A stretch of DNA of 38,709 bases from an uncultured Cellvibrionales bacterium. GTDB lineage: Bacteria > Pseudomonadota > Gammaproteobacteria > Pseudomonadales > Dasaniaceae. Of this stretch, positions 9,734 to 17,458 are shown in pieces; the stretch's first letter is position 1; each line of letters starts with the position of its first letter. Where the stretch lies: positions 1 through 38,709 of the forward strand of contig CAJVZD010000044.1 in assembly GCA_913019905.1 (NCBI GenBank). The letters are read 5' to 3'. A program made the position numbers and the translations under genes. The notes under the pieces are model-generated. The model worked only from the letters and a program-made list of their open reading frames with translations. It did not search any database and was not told where the DNA came from.

Positions 9734-11481
9734 CGGTCTACATCCGCCATAACAAAATCGATACTGGCAATAATTGCAATTAAATCGGGAATCATTAGTC
9801 CCTTAGTAATCAGAGGGATTTGCTGTAAGTGGGGGAACGACGGTGTTCGAATACGTGTTCGGTAAGAAGTCGTGCCACCATCACTCACCAAGTGGTAGCT
9901 GTTTTGTCCCTTGGTTGCCTCGATCATCACCGATGCTTCACCGTGAGGAATGACCGGTCCCCAACTAACATTTAGAAAATGGTGGATCAACGTTTCTATG
10001 TCGTGCATCGTGCGCTCTTTGGGCGGCGGTGTCGTTGCTTTGTGATCGCTTTTGTAAGGCCCTGCGGGCATATTGTCGACACACTGGCGAATAATTTTCA
10101 AGCTTTGGCGCATTTCTTCAATGCGTACGACAGCGCGATCAAATGTATCGCCATTGGTAGCCGTCGGCACTTCGAAGTCGAACTGATCGTAACCACCATA
10201 AGGTCTCTTTTTGCGAAGATCCCAATCCAGCCCTGTAGCTCGTAATCCCGGCCCGGTGATACCCCAGTCAATGGCCTCCTGTGTGGTATACATTCCGATG
10301 TCAACGCAACGGTTTTGTAGCATTTTATTTTGCATAACCATTTTGTCGTAATGGTCTAAACGTGCCGGCATTGAATCGATGAACGTACGAATCATCGTAT
10401 CCCAGCCATTAGGCAAGTCCTGCGCAACACCGCCAATCCGGAACCAGGCGGGGTGCATCCGTCCGCCGGTAATGGCTTCGATAATGCCAAACAAACGTTC
10501 CCGGTCGGCAAACATGTAAAATACCGGAGACATTTGCCCAATGTCTTGGGCGAAAGTACCGTAAAAAACCAGATGACTGGATATCCGAAATAATTCGGAC
10601 AACATAATGCGAATAACTTTGGCACGGTCCGGGACTGTTATGTTGGCAAGTGTTTCTACCGACTGCACATAGGCGAGATTATTCATCACGCCTCCTAGAT
10701 AATCTATGCGATCGGTATAGGGAATAAAGCTGTGCCAGGTTTGCCGTTCGGCCATCTTTTCCGCACCGCGATGGTGGTAGCCAATGTCGGGAACAGCATC
10801 GACAATCACTTCGCCGTCAAGCTGCAGCGCAATCCGAAAAACACCGTGAACACTCGGATGGTTCGGGCCGAGGTTGAGGAACATATATTCGCTGTCTTCG
10901 CTCGCCTTTTTCATGTTCCAGTCTTCTGGACGGAATCGAAGCGCCTCCTGTTCTTTGTCTTGGCGTTCGGGCGTCATTTCAAAAGGCGGCATTTCGGTGG
11001 CACGTGCTGGATGTTCCTTGCGAAGCGCATGCCCTTCCCAGGTAGGAGGTAACAATATGCGGCACAGGTTTGGGTGACCGGAAAACGTAACGCCAAACAT
11101 ATCCCAGACTTCACGCTCATACCAATTTGCGTTTGGCCAAACAGGTATTGCCGTGGGTATATCGGAATCAGAATCAAATACACCTACCTTAATTCTTAAA
11201 TCTTCGTTCCGCGAGAAAGAGAGTAATTGATAAACCACGGTAAAGTCGGCATCGGGCTGCCCTTCCCGGTGTATTCGGGTGCGCTCGTCAATGCCAAATA
11301 AATCATAGAGCATTTGATAATTGGGTTTTAAAAACTTCAAAACGTCGATAAGACGTTCGCGAGGAACCCAAAGCGTCGTCATCTGATCTGCGGTAGGCTG
11401 CTTAACAAATAGCTCTGGTCCGAACTCACGATACAGCTCGTCTTCAACAGCGCTTTGAGATATTTTTCCAGCCGGGTTCAC
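9730..11481 (-). CDS. nuoCD: NADH-quinone oxidoreductase fused subunits C/D
   Basis: A fusion of the 30-kDa (NuoC) and 49-kDa (NuoD) subunits. About residues 30-175 match NuoC (YEREVWDMFGVTFSGHPNL). From about residue 197 the 49-kDa part begins with LGPNHPSVHGVFRI and DIGYHHRGAEKMAE, the quinone-site region. The start codon is GTG with AAGGAG five bases upstream; an in-frame TAA lies five codons before it, so a much longer form is excluded. The fusion is typical of many gammaproteobacteria. The 185-bp gap to nuoB upstream is unusual for this operon. Confidence 0.97.
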   Translation of the reverse strand: MNPAGKISQSAVEDELYREFGPELFVKQPTADQMTTLWVPRERLIDVLKFLKPNYQMLYDLFGIDERTRIHREGQPDADFTVVYQLLSFSRNEDLRIKVGVFDSDSDIPTAIPVWPNANWYEREVWDMFGVTFSGHPNLCRILLPPTWEGHALRKEHPARATEMPPFEMTPERQDKEQEALRFRPEDWNMKKASEDSEYMFLNLGPNHPSVHGVFRIALQLDGEVIVDAVPDIGYHHRGAEKMAERQTWHSFIPYTDRIDYLGGVMNNLAYVQSVETLANITVPDRAKVIRIMLSELFRISSHLVFYGTFAQDIGQMSPVFYMFADRERLFGIIEAITGGRMHPAWFRIGGVAQDLPNGWDTMIRTFIDSMPARLDHYDKMVMQNKMLQNRCVDIGMYTTQEAIDWGITGPGLRATGLDWDLRKKRPYGGYDQFDFEVPTATNGDTFDRAVVRIEEMRQSLKIIRQCVDNMPAGPYKSDHKATTPPPKERTMHDIETLIHHFLNVSWGPVIPHGEASVMIEATKGQNSYHLVSDGGTTSYRTRIRTPSFPHLQQIPLITKGLMIPDLIAIIASIDFVMADVDR

Positions 11482-11666
11482 AAATGCTCCTTTTTACCAA
11501 TGCAATTTGATGGTTCAACTTTCTAACGTGCTTTTTTAGATGGTGATTCTATTTGTTATTTTTCTTGTAACTTTCATGTTATTTTTGATGCTATTTTCGG
11601 CTGCTTATTTCCTGTCACTTGTAGTCGGTTCTTGTCACCTGGGCATTCAACCTACGGTTCCACTGA
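11482..11666 (-). other. Non-coding gap inside the nuo operon (nuoB-nuoCD)
   Basis: These 185 bases separate nuoB from nuoCD while nearly all other junctions overlap or nearly touch. I see no open frame of note. On the plus strand the sequences CCTGTCACTTG and TTCTTGTCACCTG form an imperfect direct repeat. The nuoCD-proximal part is A-rich on the coding strand and ends with AAGGAG before the GTG start. It could hold an internal promoter or an RNA processing site; neither is recognisable by eye. Confidence 0.4.
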
Positions 11667-12302
11667 TCAAACGTCTTTCGGTTCTCTCAACTCCGTGGCC
11701 AACATACGCTCTTCGGTGAGTAGATCCCGGTTACTGATCTTATCGGGCTTCACTATCGTTTGATCGCCAACCGCCCAACTTAATGGCCGCCGCTCTTTCC
11801 CGATCGACTCCTGCAACATGACCAGACCCTGCATTAGTGCTTCGGGACGTGGAGGACAGCCCGGCACATAGACATCGACCGGAATAAATTTGTCCACCCC
11901 CTGAACGACAGAATAAATGTCGTACATGCCGCCTGAGTTAGCACATGAACCCATCGAAATAATCCACCGAGGTTCCAGTAACTGCTCATAAAGACGCTGG
12001 ACTACAGGCGCCATTTTTAGAAAACAAGTCCCCGAAATAACCATTAAATCTGCCTGCCGGGGCGTCGCACGAATGACCTCTGAACCAAACCGCGCAAGGT
12101 CATGTCGACTAGTAAAAGCCGTTGCCATTTCCACATAACAACAGGACAAACCAAAATTGAAGGGCCATAGCGAATGAGCCCGTCCCCATGCGATTAAATC
12201 TTCCAAATTAGCGAGCATCACATTGCGCTTAATATAGTCTTCAATGGGGTCATCTGCGGTTGATGCGATGGTATCTTCGGGTCTAGTCAAACTCCACTTC
12301 AT
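11667..12302 (-). CDS. nuoB: NADH-quinone oxidoreductase subunit B
   Basis: The subunit of the complex I quinone module that binds the terminal 4Fe-4S cluster N2, electron donor to quinone. Cysteine ligands are visible in FGLSCCYVEMA (tandem cysteines), SGTCFLKMAP and VPGCPPRPEAL. It has 211 residues, somewhat more than the core family because of a C-terminal tail rich in charged residues. The ATG overlaps the nuoA stop (ATGA). Confidence 0.98.
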   Translation of the reverse strand: MKWSLTRPEDTIASTADDPIEDYIKRNVMLANLEDLIAWGRAHSLWPFNFGLSCCYVEMATAFTSRHDLARFGSEVIRATPRQADLMVISGTCFLKMAPVVQRLYEQLLEPRWIISMGSCANSGGMYDIYSVVQGVDKFIPVDVYVPGCPPRPEALMQGLVMLQESIGKERRPLSWAVGDQTIVKPDKISNRDLLTEERMLATELREPKDV

Positions 12303-12745
12303 TGCTGATCACCTTGAGTAACTGACGACAGAGAAGACTGCTGCATTTGTGCCTGCCGCAAGCCCTTACGGGTTTTCACGCCCCATTCCAACGCTCCGGA
12401 ACGCCACTCATAAATTAGGGCAACGCCAAGAATAAAAATAAATAACAAGATCGCGAGGTACCCCTGCCAACCCAATTCAAAAAACGCGATCGCCCAGGCG
12501 AAGATGAACACAGTCTCCAAATCAAAAATAACAAAAAAAATCGCGATCAAATAGAATTCTACTGATATCCGAATTTGCGAGTTACCAACGTGAACAATGC
12601 CCGACTCATAAGGGTCGTTAGTCGCCGCCTCCCGGCGCCGCTGGCCCAACAGCCAAGACAAAACCAGCATCGTTATTACCAAAGCGATAACCATGCCAAA
12701 ATAAACAGCAAGCGGCCAAATTTCCTGGGAGTACTCGTTGACCAT
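12299..12745 (-). CDS. nuoA: NADH-quinone oxidoreductase subunit A
   Basis: A small membrane subunit of complex I (ND3 equivalent) and the first gene of the operon. With the ATG at 12745 (GAGG upstream) it has 148 residues and three hydrophobic helices. Conserved segments are NDPYESGIVHVGNSQIRIS and YLIAIFFVIFDLETVFIFAW. A longer frame from 12802 would add 19 residues that do not resemble the family, so it was not chosen. The promoter must lie in the 377-bp gap upstream. Confidence 0.96.
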   Translation of the reverse strand: MVNEYSQEIWPLAVYFGMVIALVITMLVLSWLLGQRRREAATNDPYESGIVHVGNSQIRISVEFYLIAIFFVIFDLETVFIFAWAIAFFELGWQGYLAILLFIFILGVALIYEWRSGALEWGVKTRKGLRQAQMQQSSLSSVTQGDQQ

Positions 12746-13122
12746 TACATTTTCCTCGTGACAAATGGGAAAACACAGGCGAGCTCGTAGCTCACCGCAC
12801 AAAAGCAGTCGTTTAACGTAGATTTATAGAGTGATTCGAGAAAAGGAACAGACTTACATTTGGAAAAATCAATAAAATTCTGTACCACAAAGAACAGGTG
12901 GTAAATAGGATAAAGAACGGTCGAAATCCAATACAACATTAGAGTTATAATTACCCTATCGTTATTGGTTTCTATTGCCTGCTTAAAATCAACTGGCAAG
13001 AAACCTGTTTATTTTTATTCAGTTCAGCGATATCAAACCTACATGGAAATAACCAAATACGCAAGCGCTAGTTTGCAAAAAAATGATAATTATTTTTATC
13101 TCAATCCACATAACCGATTCGC
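12746..13122 (-). promoter_or_regulatory. Upstream region of the nuo operon
   Basis: This 377-bp gap lies between the 3-prime end of the amidohydrolase gene and nuoA, so the nuo promoter should be here. It is AT-rich with several TATAAT-like stretches (for example around 12944-12952), but none pairs with a good -35 box at proper spacing. Nothing else is recognised in it. Confidence 0.4.
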
Positions 13123-14571
13123 TTAACTTCGATAGATAATTTCTCCGCCCCGGACTGTCATTTTGACATCTTCATGCTGTAATCTCAGCCTGGCCTCACG
13201 CCATGGTCGATCCAATAAACACAGGTCGGCAACGGCACCCATAATAGTAGGTACCATCGGACCGCCGGGGTTTGATGCCGGAGAGGTAAACAAACGAAGT
13301 GCTTGCTCCGGGCTCACGCACTCTAATTCTCCAAGTTTTGCTCCGGTGGGTGTTTTGCGATGAACGGCAGCATTTATCGAGCACCACGGATCTGGATTGC
13401 CGTAGGGAGCGTCGGTGCTGCCACCCACCGGTATTCCAGCATCGAGTAATGTTTTCACCCGATAGAGAAAAGGCTGCTGCGCAGTATCCACGTCAATGGC
13501 ATATTGGTCGCCGCGCTCTGCGATAAAATTGGGTTGAGTCACCACAGTCATGCCGCTTCTATATAATACCTCCAATGCGCTGTCATCGACGACGGAACCA
13601 TGCTCTATTCTGTCTCCGGGAAAATGACCTGCCTCCTCGCAGACCGCCAGCGCAAAAACTAACTCAACGGTGGTGACGCAATGAATGGCAACGGCGCACT
13701 GCAGCTCATGAGCGCGCACAATACGCTGCGTTAATTGATAAAAATCGGGCAGCGCCGCATCATCCAATAAAATTTTCAAGATCCCTCTTTCGAGCAGTTT
13801 AGTCGTTTCCGCCAGCGGCCAGTTTGCCCCGCTAGCAATCGAGATTAGAGACTCATCTCCCATTAACAAAACTCGCTGCAGAACCTCACCACTGTCGATT
13901 TTTTTCTGATAGAAGTTCCAAGTAGCATCGTTGTTATTGACCGTCGCATCAGTGACACTCGTCACACCAAAACTGGCCAGAAGACTCGAAGTTGCCTTAA
14001 CATCCAGAGTTTCAGCACGATTCAGCTGTCCGCGCAACCATTCATCCATTCGAAATAAACGACCCGTCGGTTCGTTATCGTCATCGACTTCAATGCCATC
14101 TAGATGTCTATTCTCACTAAGTTTCAGCAATTTAGCTGCGAGAGAGTTAACAAACCACATTTTGCCACTTCGGTGCTGAATCCGTAGCGGTCTATTCACA
14201 ACCCATTCGTCTAACTGCTTCCGGTGCAACATTCCCGCCACTGATTCGTGATAAGCAACCCCGCGAATCCAGCCAGAACCTCCGCACCCCTGCAGCGCAT
14301 TGCCAAGCTGCTCTCCACTATTAACAGCCGGCGGTCCGCATATCAACGATTGGCCAGCAGCAGTTAAAGCCATTAAATGAATATGATGATCATGCAAACC
14401 CGGTAACAAAGCACCACCGTTTGCCTCAATAACGATTTCGCCGTCCAGAGGATCAAGGTTTTTGTCGATGGCGACTATCCTGCCCCCCGCGCATCGCACA
14501 TCTGTTAACTGCGGCCCGTTAAAGTCGCTACGCCTACCGCAATATACTTCCGCTTGCTTAATTAATATCAT
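13123..14571 (-). CDS. Amidohydrolase family 3 (YtcJ-like) metal-dependent hydrolase
   Basis: A metal-dependent hydrolase of the amidohydrolase superfamily with 482 residues. Ligand candidates are in order: the HxH of GLHDHHIH (His63, His65), a lysine in the GILKILLDDAALP segment (Lys266, possible carbamylated bridge), AIHCVTTVE (His297), RIEHGSVVDD (His324) and GGSTDAPYG (Asp387). N- and C-terminal beta segments form the usual composite sandwich. No signal peptide is seen, so it is probably cytoplasmic. It overlaps the upstream CoA-transferase gene by four bases (ATGA), so the two are likely co-translated. The substrate is unknown; the neighbourhood suggests an amide or cyclic intermediate of acid catabolism. 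Confidence 0.85.
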   Translation of the reverse strand: MILIKQAEVYCGRRSDFNGPQLTDVRCAGGRIVAIDKNLDPLDGEIVIEANGGALLPGLHDHHIHLMALTAAGQSLICGPPAVNSGEQLGNALQGCGGSGWIRGVAYHESVAGMLHRKQLDEWVVNRPLRIQHRSGKMWFVNSLAAKLLKLSENRHLDGIEVDDDNEPTGRLFRMDEWLRGQLNRAETLDVKATSSLLASFGVTSVTDATVNNNDATWNFYQKKIDSGEVLQRVLLMGDESLISIASGANWPLAETTKLLERGILKILLDDAALPDFYQLTQRIVRAHELQCAVAIHCVTTVELVFALAVCEEAGHFPGDRIEHGSVVDDSALEVLYRSGMTVVTQPNFIAERGDQYAIDVDTAQQPFLYRVKTLLDAGIPVGGSTDAPYGNPDPWCSINAAVHRKTPTGAKLGELECVSPEQALRLFTSPASNPGGPMVPTIMGAVADLCLLDRPWREARLRLQHEDVKMTVRGGEIIYRS

Positions 14572-15830
14572 AAATCACATAACTGCTTGATCAACGTATC
14601 GGCATTAGTGACCGGCGGTCTCCTCTCGCGATAAAATAAATCGGAACAAGTTATCACTGGTGGGATGATAGGCTCAACGTTTTCCACGTGCTGGCAAACA
14701 TATGAAGCGACTCCGGCAAGCGAGACATCGACTAATGTGCCAACGCCACTACTCCAACCATTAAGGGCAGCGACGGCTGCATGTATACCCGTTAGTGGAT
14801 CAGCGACCGCATCGCCAACAAAATAGGGAACACCGTCGCGAATAGCTGCAAGCCCACCGGCAATCGCCGCATCGTCTCCGAAGGCGATCCAGTTTTCTTG
14901 CGGACTTTGTCTACCGTATCCGGTAATGCTAACCCAGGTGAGACCGGCTATCTGTTTTACACAAGACTCGGCGTCAATACCCAGCTGCCGCAGAGCTCTT
15001 GGCCGAGAACCCTCAATGACAATATCCGCTTTGTGTATAAGGAGTAATAGCTGCCTAACGCCCTCAGGTTTGTTAAAGTCCAGAGCTACATTCAGCTTTC
15101 CGCTATTTATCTGGCGGTGAAATTCTGGAGAACTAAGCTGCGTACTATCTGGCCGCGAACTACTTTCAATTTTCAGCACAGTCGCTCCCGCTAACTGCAA
15201 CAAATGAGAACACAGAGGCCCGGCCCACAAAGACGACAAATCAATCACCAACGGCGCCGACTTACGCAAGCCTGCTGGCCGCCCCCTCTTCTGAATCGAG
15301 AACCAAGACTCAGCGCCTATACTATTGAACAATGATACCGGCAACCCCATCAAGCGCCCCCTGGCAACCAAATCAACGCCACAACGGGTCGAGAGCAACG
15401 CTTCTATTGAATGCCAACTTCCCGTGGGAACTTCTGTTTCGAGCCATGCTGGAATAAGCTCCCAGTCCTCATCCCGCGCAAGATTAAGGGCCATCCAGCC
15501 AGAGGTCGTGTCTATCAAGCGGCAGTATTGATTGGCCGAAATTCGACCCGGGTTAGTAAAACCGAGAAACCTAGCGCGTTCAGTCAACAAATCTATCGCG
15601 CGCACTTCACACAAATCAGTGCCGGCGATTCGACTAAAACCTTTAGCCGCTCCGTTGTTTTGGGCAATCTCGATTTTTGTCACGAGAGCGCGAAAAACAT
15701 TCAACGCAGCCTCTGCGCATTGCTCAACTGACATCGCCTTTCGATTTTCCGTACTGACAGAAGCTGCCTCGCTACTAAGAAGGTTTCTCTCGTAAGCTTG
15801 CTGCGTACTGTGTTCGTTTTCTATTTCCAT
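14568..15830 (-). CDS. CaiB/BaiF-type family III CoA-transferase with permuted domain order
   Basis: A family III CoA-transferase moves CoA between carboxylates through an aspartyl anhydride. The family's usual N-terminal Rossmann start (VIDLSSLWAGPLCSHLLQLA, with GATVLKIE after it) appears only near residue 195. It is followed by NSGKLNVALDF, DIVIEGSRPRAL and FGDDAAIAGGLAA, which holds the likely catalytic aspartate. Residues of about 88-170 before it (TTSGWMALNLARDEDW, then DLVARGRLMGLPVS) look like the segment normally found in the C-terminal half of CaiB proteins. The protein therefore reads as permuted or as a half-to-half fusion. The ATG at 15830 has a weak ribosome site; a TTG at 15836 or an ATG at 15734 is possible. 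It overlaps the amidohydrolase gene (ATGA). Confidence 0.82.
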   Translation of the reverse strand: MEIENEHSTQQAYERNLLSSEAASVSTENRKAMSVEQCAEAALNVFRALVTKIEIAQNNGAAKGFSRIAGTDLCEVRAIDLLTERARFLGFTNPGRISANQYCRLIDTTSGWMALNLARDEDWELIPAWLETEVPTGSWHSIEALLSTRCGVDLVARGRLMGLPVSLFNSIGAESWFSIQKRGRPAGLRKSAPLVIDLSSLWAGPLCSHLLQLAGATVLKIESSSRPDSTQLSSPEFHRQINSGKLNVALDFNKPEGVRQLLLLIHKADIVIEGSRPRALRQLGIDAESCVKQIAGLTWVSITGYGRQSPQENWIAFGDDAAIAGGLAAIRDGVPYFVGDAVADPLTGIHAAVAALNGWSSGVGTLVDVSLAGVASYVCQHVENVEPIIPPVITCSDLFYRERRPPVTNADTLIKQLCDL

Positions 15831-16059
15831 CTGCAAAGTATACGCGATCGAGCTTGGACTTTATAAAGAAAGAAAGGAAATTCAAATGGACTCGATATAC
15901 AATCGACGAAACAGTAAAACCTCAAATAAGACGGTAGGTTAAAGAACAGACCCACCAGTCGCACATAAACTAAAAAATGAATGTGGAAAGTTATGCATTG
16001 CACTGACTCAGTTCACGGCAGTGTCCAGAGCTTTATTTTATCGACAAGGAAATCAGTTC
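15831..16059. promoter_or_regulatory. Divergent intergenic region (CoA-transferase / crotonase)
   Basis: About 229 bp separate the leftward CoA-transferase operon from the rightward crotonase gene, so both promoters should lie here. I find no convincing -35/-10 pair or strong palindrome by eye. AAGGAAA about nine bases before 16060 is the crotonase ribosome site. Confidence 0.45.
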
Positions 16060-17061
16060 ATGGCGAACCGACTGTCAAAAGCGATAATACCCCTTGCCGA
16101 ACTAGAGGGCTTGCTGAACACTGCCTATTCAAGCAATGAACTATCGACCGCCCTCGACCGACATTTTATTCTGGTAGATATCACTAACTGGAACAAAGCG
16201 GGAAAAACGAGCGCAACCGAGCAATGGCAACCTAACTGTCCGATAATTGCTGTTGCTGAAGACGATTCAGACTTGCCGCCGATGGTCGATCTTGTGGCAG
16301 GCACCGATGCCGAATTGGACATGCTGACTCGGGCAATTACCGACAATCCTGTAGCCTCAACCATGCTCGTGCATCTACTTCGCAGCAATGAAAGGTCTAC
16401 GACTGAAAATGCGTTAATGGCCGAGTCCCTGTCGTATTCTTGCTTGCAAAACGGCGCCTCTTTCAAGAATTGGCTTAAGCAAAAGAAATCAGGTACAAAG
16501 TTACTTGCAGACAAATCCCCACCTCTATTGCTTGAACGAGAAAACAATATCTTGAACATTATTTTTAACCGCGAGAATAAACGGAATGCGTATTCTGCCT
16601 TACTCCGAGACGCCTTTTATGAAGCGCTGGTTTTAGTCGAAGAAGATAAAACTATCGAGACCGCCTTGATAAGCGGTCTAGGCGAGTGTTTTAGCGCAGG
16701 TGGAGATCTGGACGAATTTGGATCAAGCACCGATAGCGCGCTCGCACATATTGTTAGAATGACGAGAAACAACGGGCGACTGATAGATCGACTTAAATCC
16801 AGAATAGTCTTTAACTTGCATGGCGCTTGCATCGGAGCGGGAATAGAACTTCCCGCATTTTCTAATCGCGTAACAGCGCGAAGGGACAGCTTCTTTCAAT
16901 TGCCGGAAGTCGCCATGGGTTTAATCCCTGGCGCGGGAGGCACGGTGAGTATTCCCCGAAGAATCGGCCGTCTGCGAACTGCCTTTATGGCAATTTCGAA
17001 TCAAAAAATCTATGCTGAACGAGCCCTCACCTGGGGATTAATCGACGAAATAAATGGGTAG
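16060..17061 (+). CDS. Enoyl-CoA hydratase/isomerase (crotonase) with unusual N-terminal region
   Basis: A crotonase-fold enzyme likely hydrating an enoyl-CoA. The core starts near residue 153 (LERENNILNIIFNRENKRN). The oxyanion motif is GECFSAGGDLDEFG. The two catalytic glutamates of true hydratases both appear to be present: Glu263 in GAGIELPAF and Glu283 in QLPEVAMGLIPGAGG. The protein stops directly after ALTWGLIDEING, so the roughly 60 C-terminal residues of ordinary crotonases are missing. Residues of about 86-143, ahead of the core, contain helices (ENALMAESLSYSC, ASFKNWLKQKK) resembling that missing tail. A GTG at 16021 would add 13 residues; the ATG at 16060 has AAGGAAA upstream and gives 333 residues. 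Confidence 0.85.
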   Translation: MANRLSKAIIPLAELEGLLNTAYSSNELSTALDRHFILVDITNWNKAGKTSATEQWQPNCPIIAVAEDDSDLPPMVDLVAGTDAELDMLTRAITDNPVASTMLVHLLRSNERSTTENALMAESLSYSCLQNGASFKNWLKQKKSGTKLLADKSPPLLLERENNILNIIFNRENKRNAYSALLRDAFYEALVLVEEDKTIETALISGLGECFSAGGDLDEFGSSTDSALAHIVRMTRNNGRLIDRLKSRIVFNLHGACIGAGIELPAFSNRVTARRDSFFQLPEVAMGLIPGAGGTVSIPRRIGRLRTAFMAISNQKIYAERALTWGLIDEING

Positions 17062-17458
17062 GTCGCGCAAGTCAGAATTAAATACCGGACAAACAGCACG
17101 AGTTTTTGTGGGCACCCTTAAAGACGGTCAAAATGAACATTATTGCATGAAACACGGTAGCCGAGCATTAGATAGTGAGTTAATATTTCAGATTGCACTC
17201 TGTGGATCAGGCCTGCGCCGCTATTGCACTACTGGCGGTGGTATGCTTTATTTATTAACTAGTGCCCATCCAGAAATAGGTGTTTTTCCAAGCTGTCATC
17301 GCGAGCGAAAGGTTCGACGCCTCGACGCGGCAATCTCTTACAGGCAGCGTCAATACTGGATGAGATTGCCGCACTAACGCTCGCAATGACGGTGCCTATT
17401 AGTTTCTGAACGAGCAGTAAGTAGCTCGACTCTTTTTCCTGACCATACTGGAGACAAA
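17062..17458. other. Intergenic region between crotonase and ligase, mostly repeat copy A
   Basis: This 397-bp gap contains the palindromic repeat described separately in its second half. The first 200 bases show no recognisable gene or site. A GGAGAC ribosome site directly precedes the ligase ATG at 17459. Confidence 0.5.
17261..17412 (+). repeat. Palindromic dispersed repeat, copy A
   Basis: The left part begins TGCCCATCCAGAAATAGGTG and continues TGTTTTTCC. A long hairpin follows: GTCATCGCGAGCG (17295-17307) pairs with CGCTCGCAATGAC (17378-17390) with one G-T wobble, and GCGGCAATCTC (17327-17337) pairs perfectly with GAGATTGCCGC (17362-17372). The inner arms resemble a widespread bacterial repeat built on the words GCGAGCG and GGCAATCTC. 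Outer flanks are weakly inverted (CAGAAATAGG versus CCTATTAGTTTCTG). Related copies occur at 19034-19151 and 21294-21366 in the same orientation. Confidence 0.8.

Noticed and set aside
12745..12999. An 84-codon frame whose stop overlaps the nuoA start as TAATG.
   Set aside because: It starts with TTG, has a weak ribosome site, no recognisable family, and sits where the nuo promoter is expected. The TAATG overlap could be chance.
17050..17260. A possible frameshift that truncates the crotonase.
   Set aside because: None of the frames after the stop contains crotonase-like C-terminal sequence, and the missing segment appears to be at the N-terminus instead.
17054..17377. A 107-codon frame between the crotonase and ligase 1.
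   Set aside because: Much of it is read from the palindromic repeat, and its protein shows no family features. It does not continue the crotonase in another frame.
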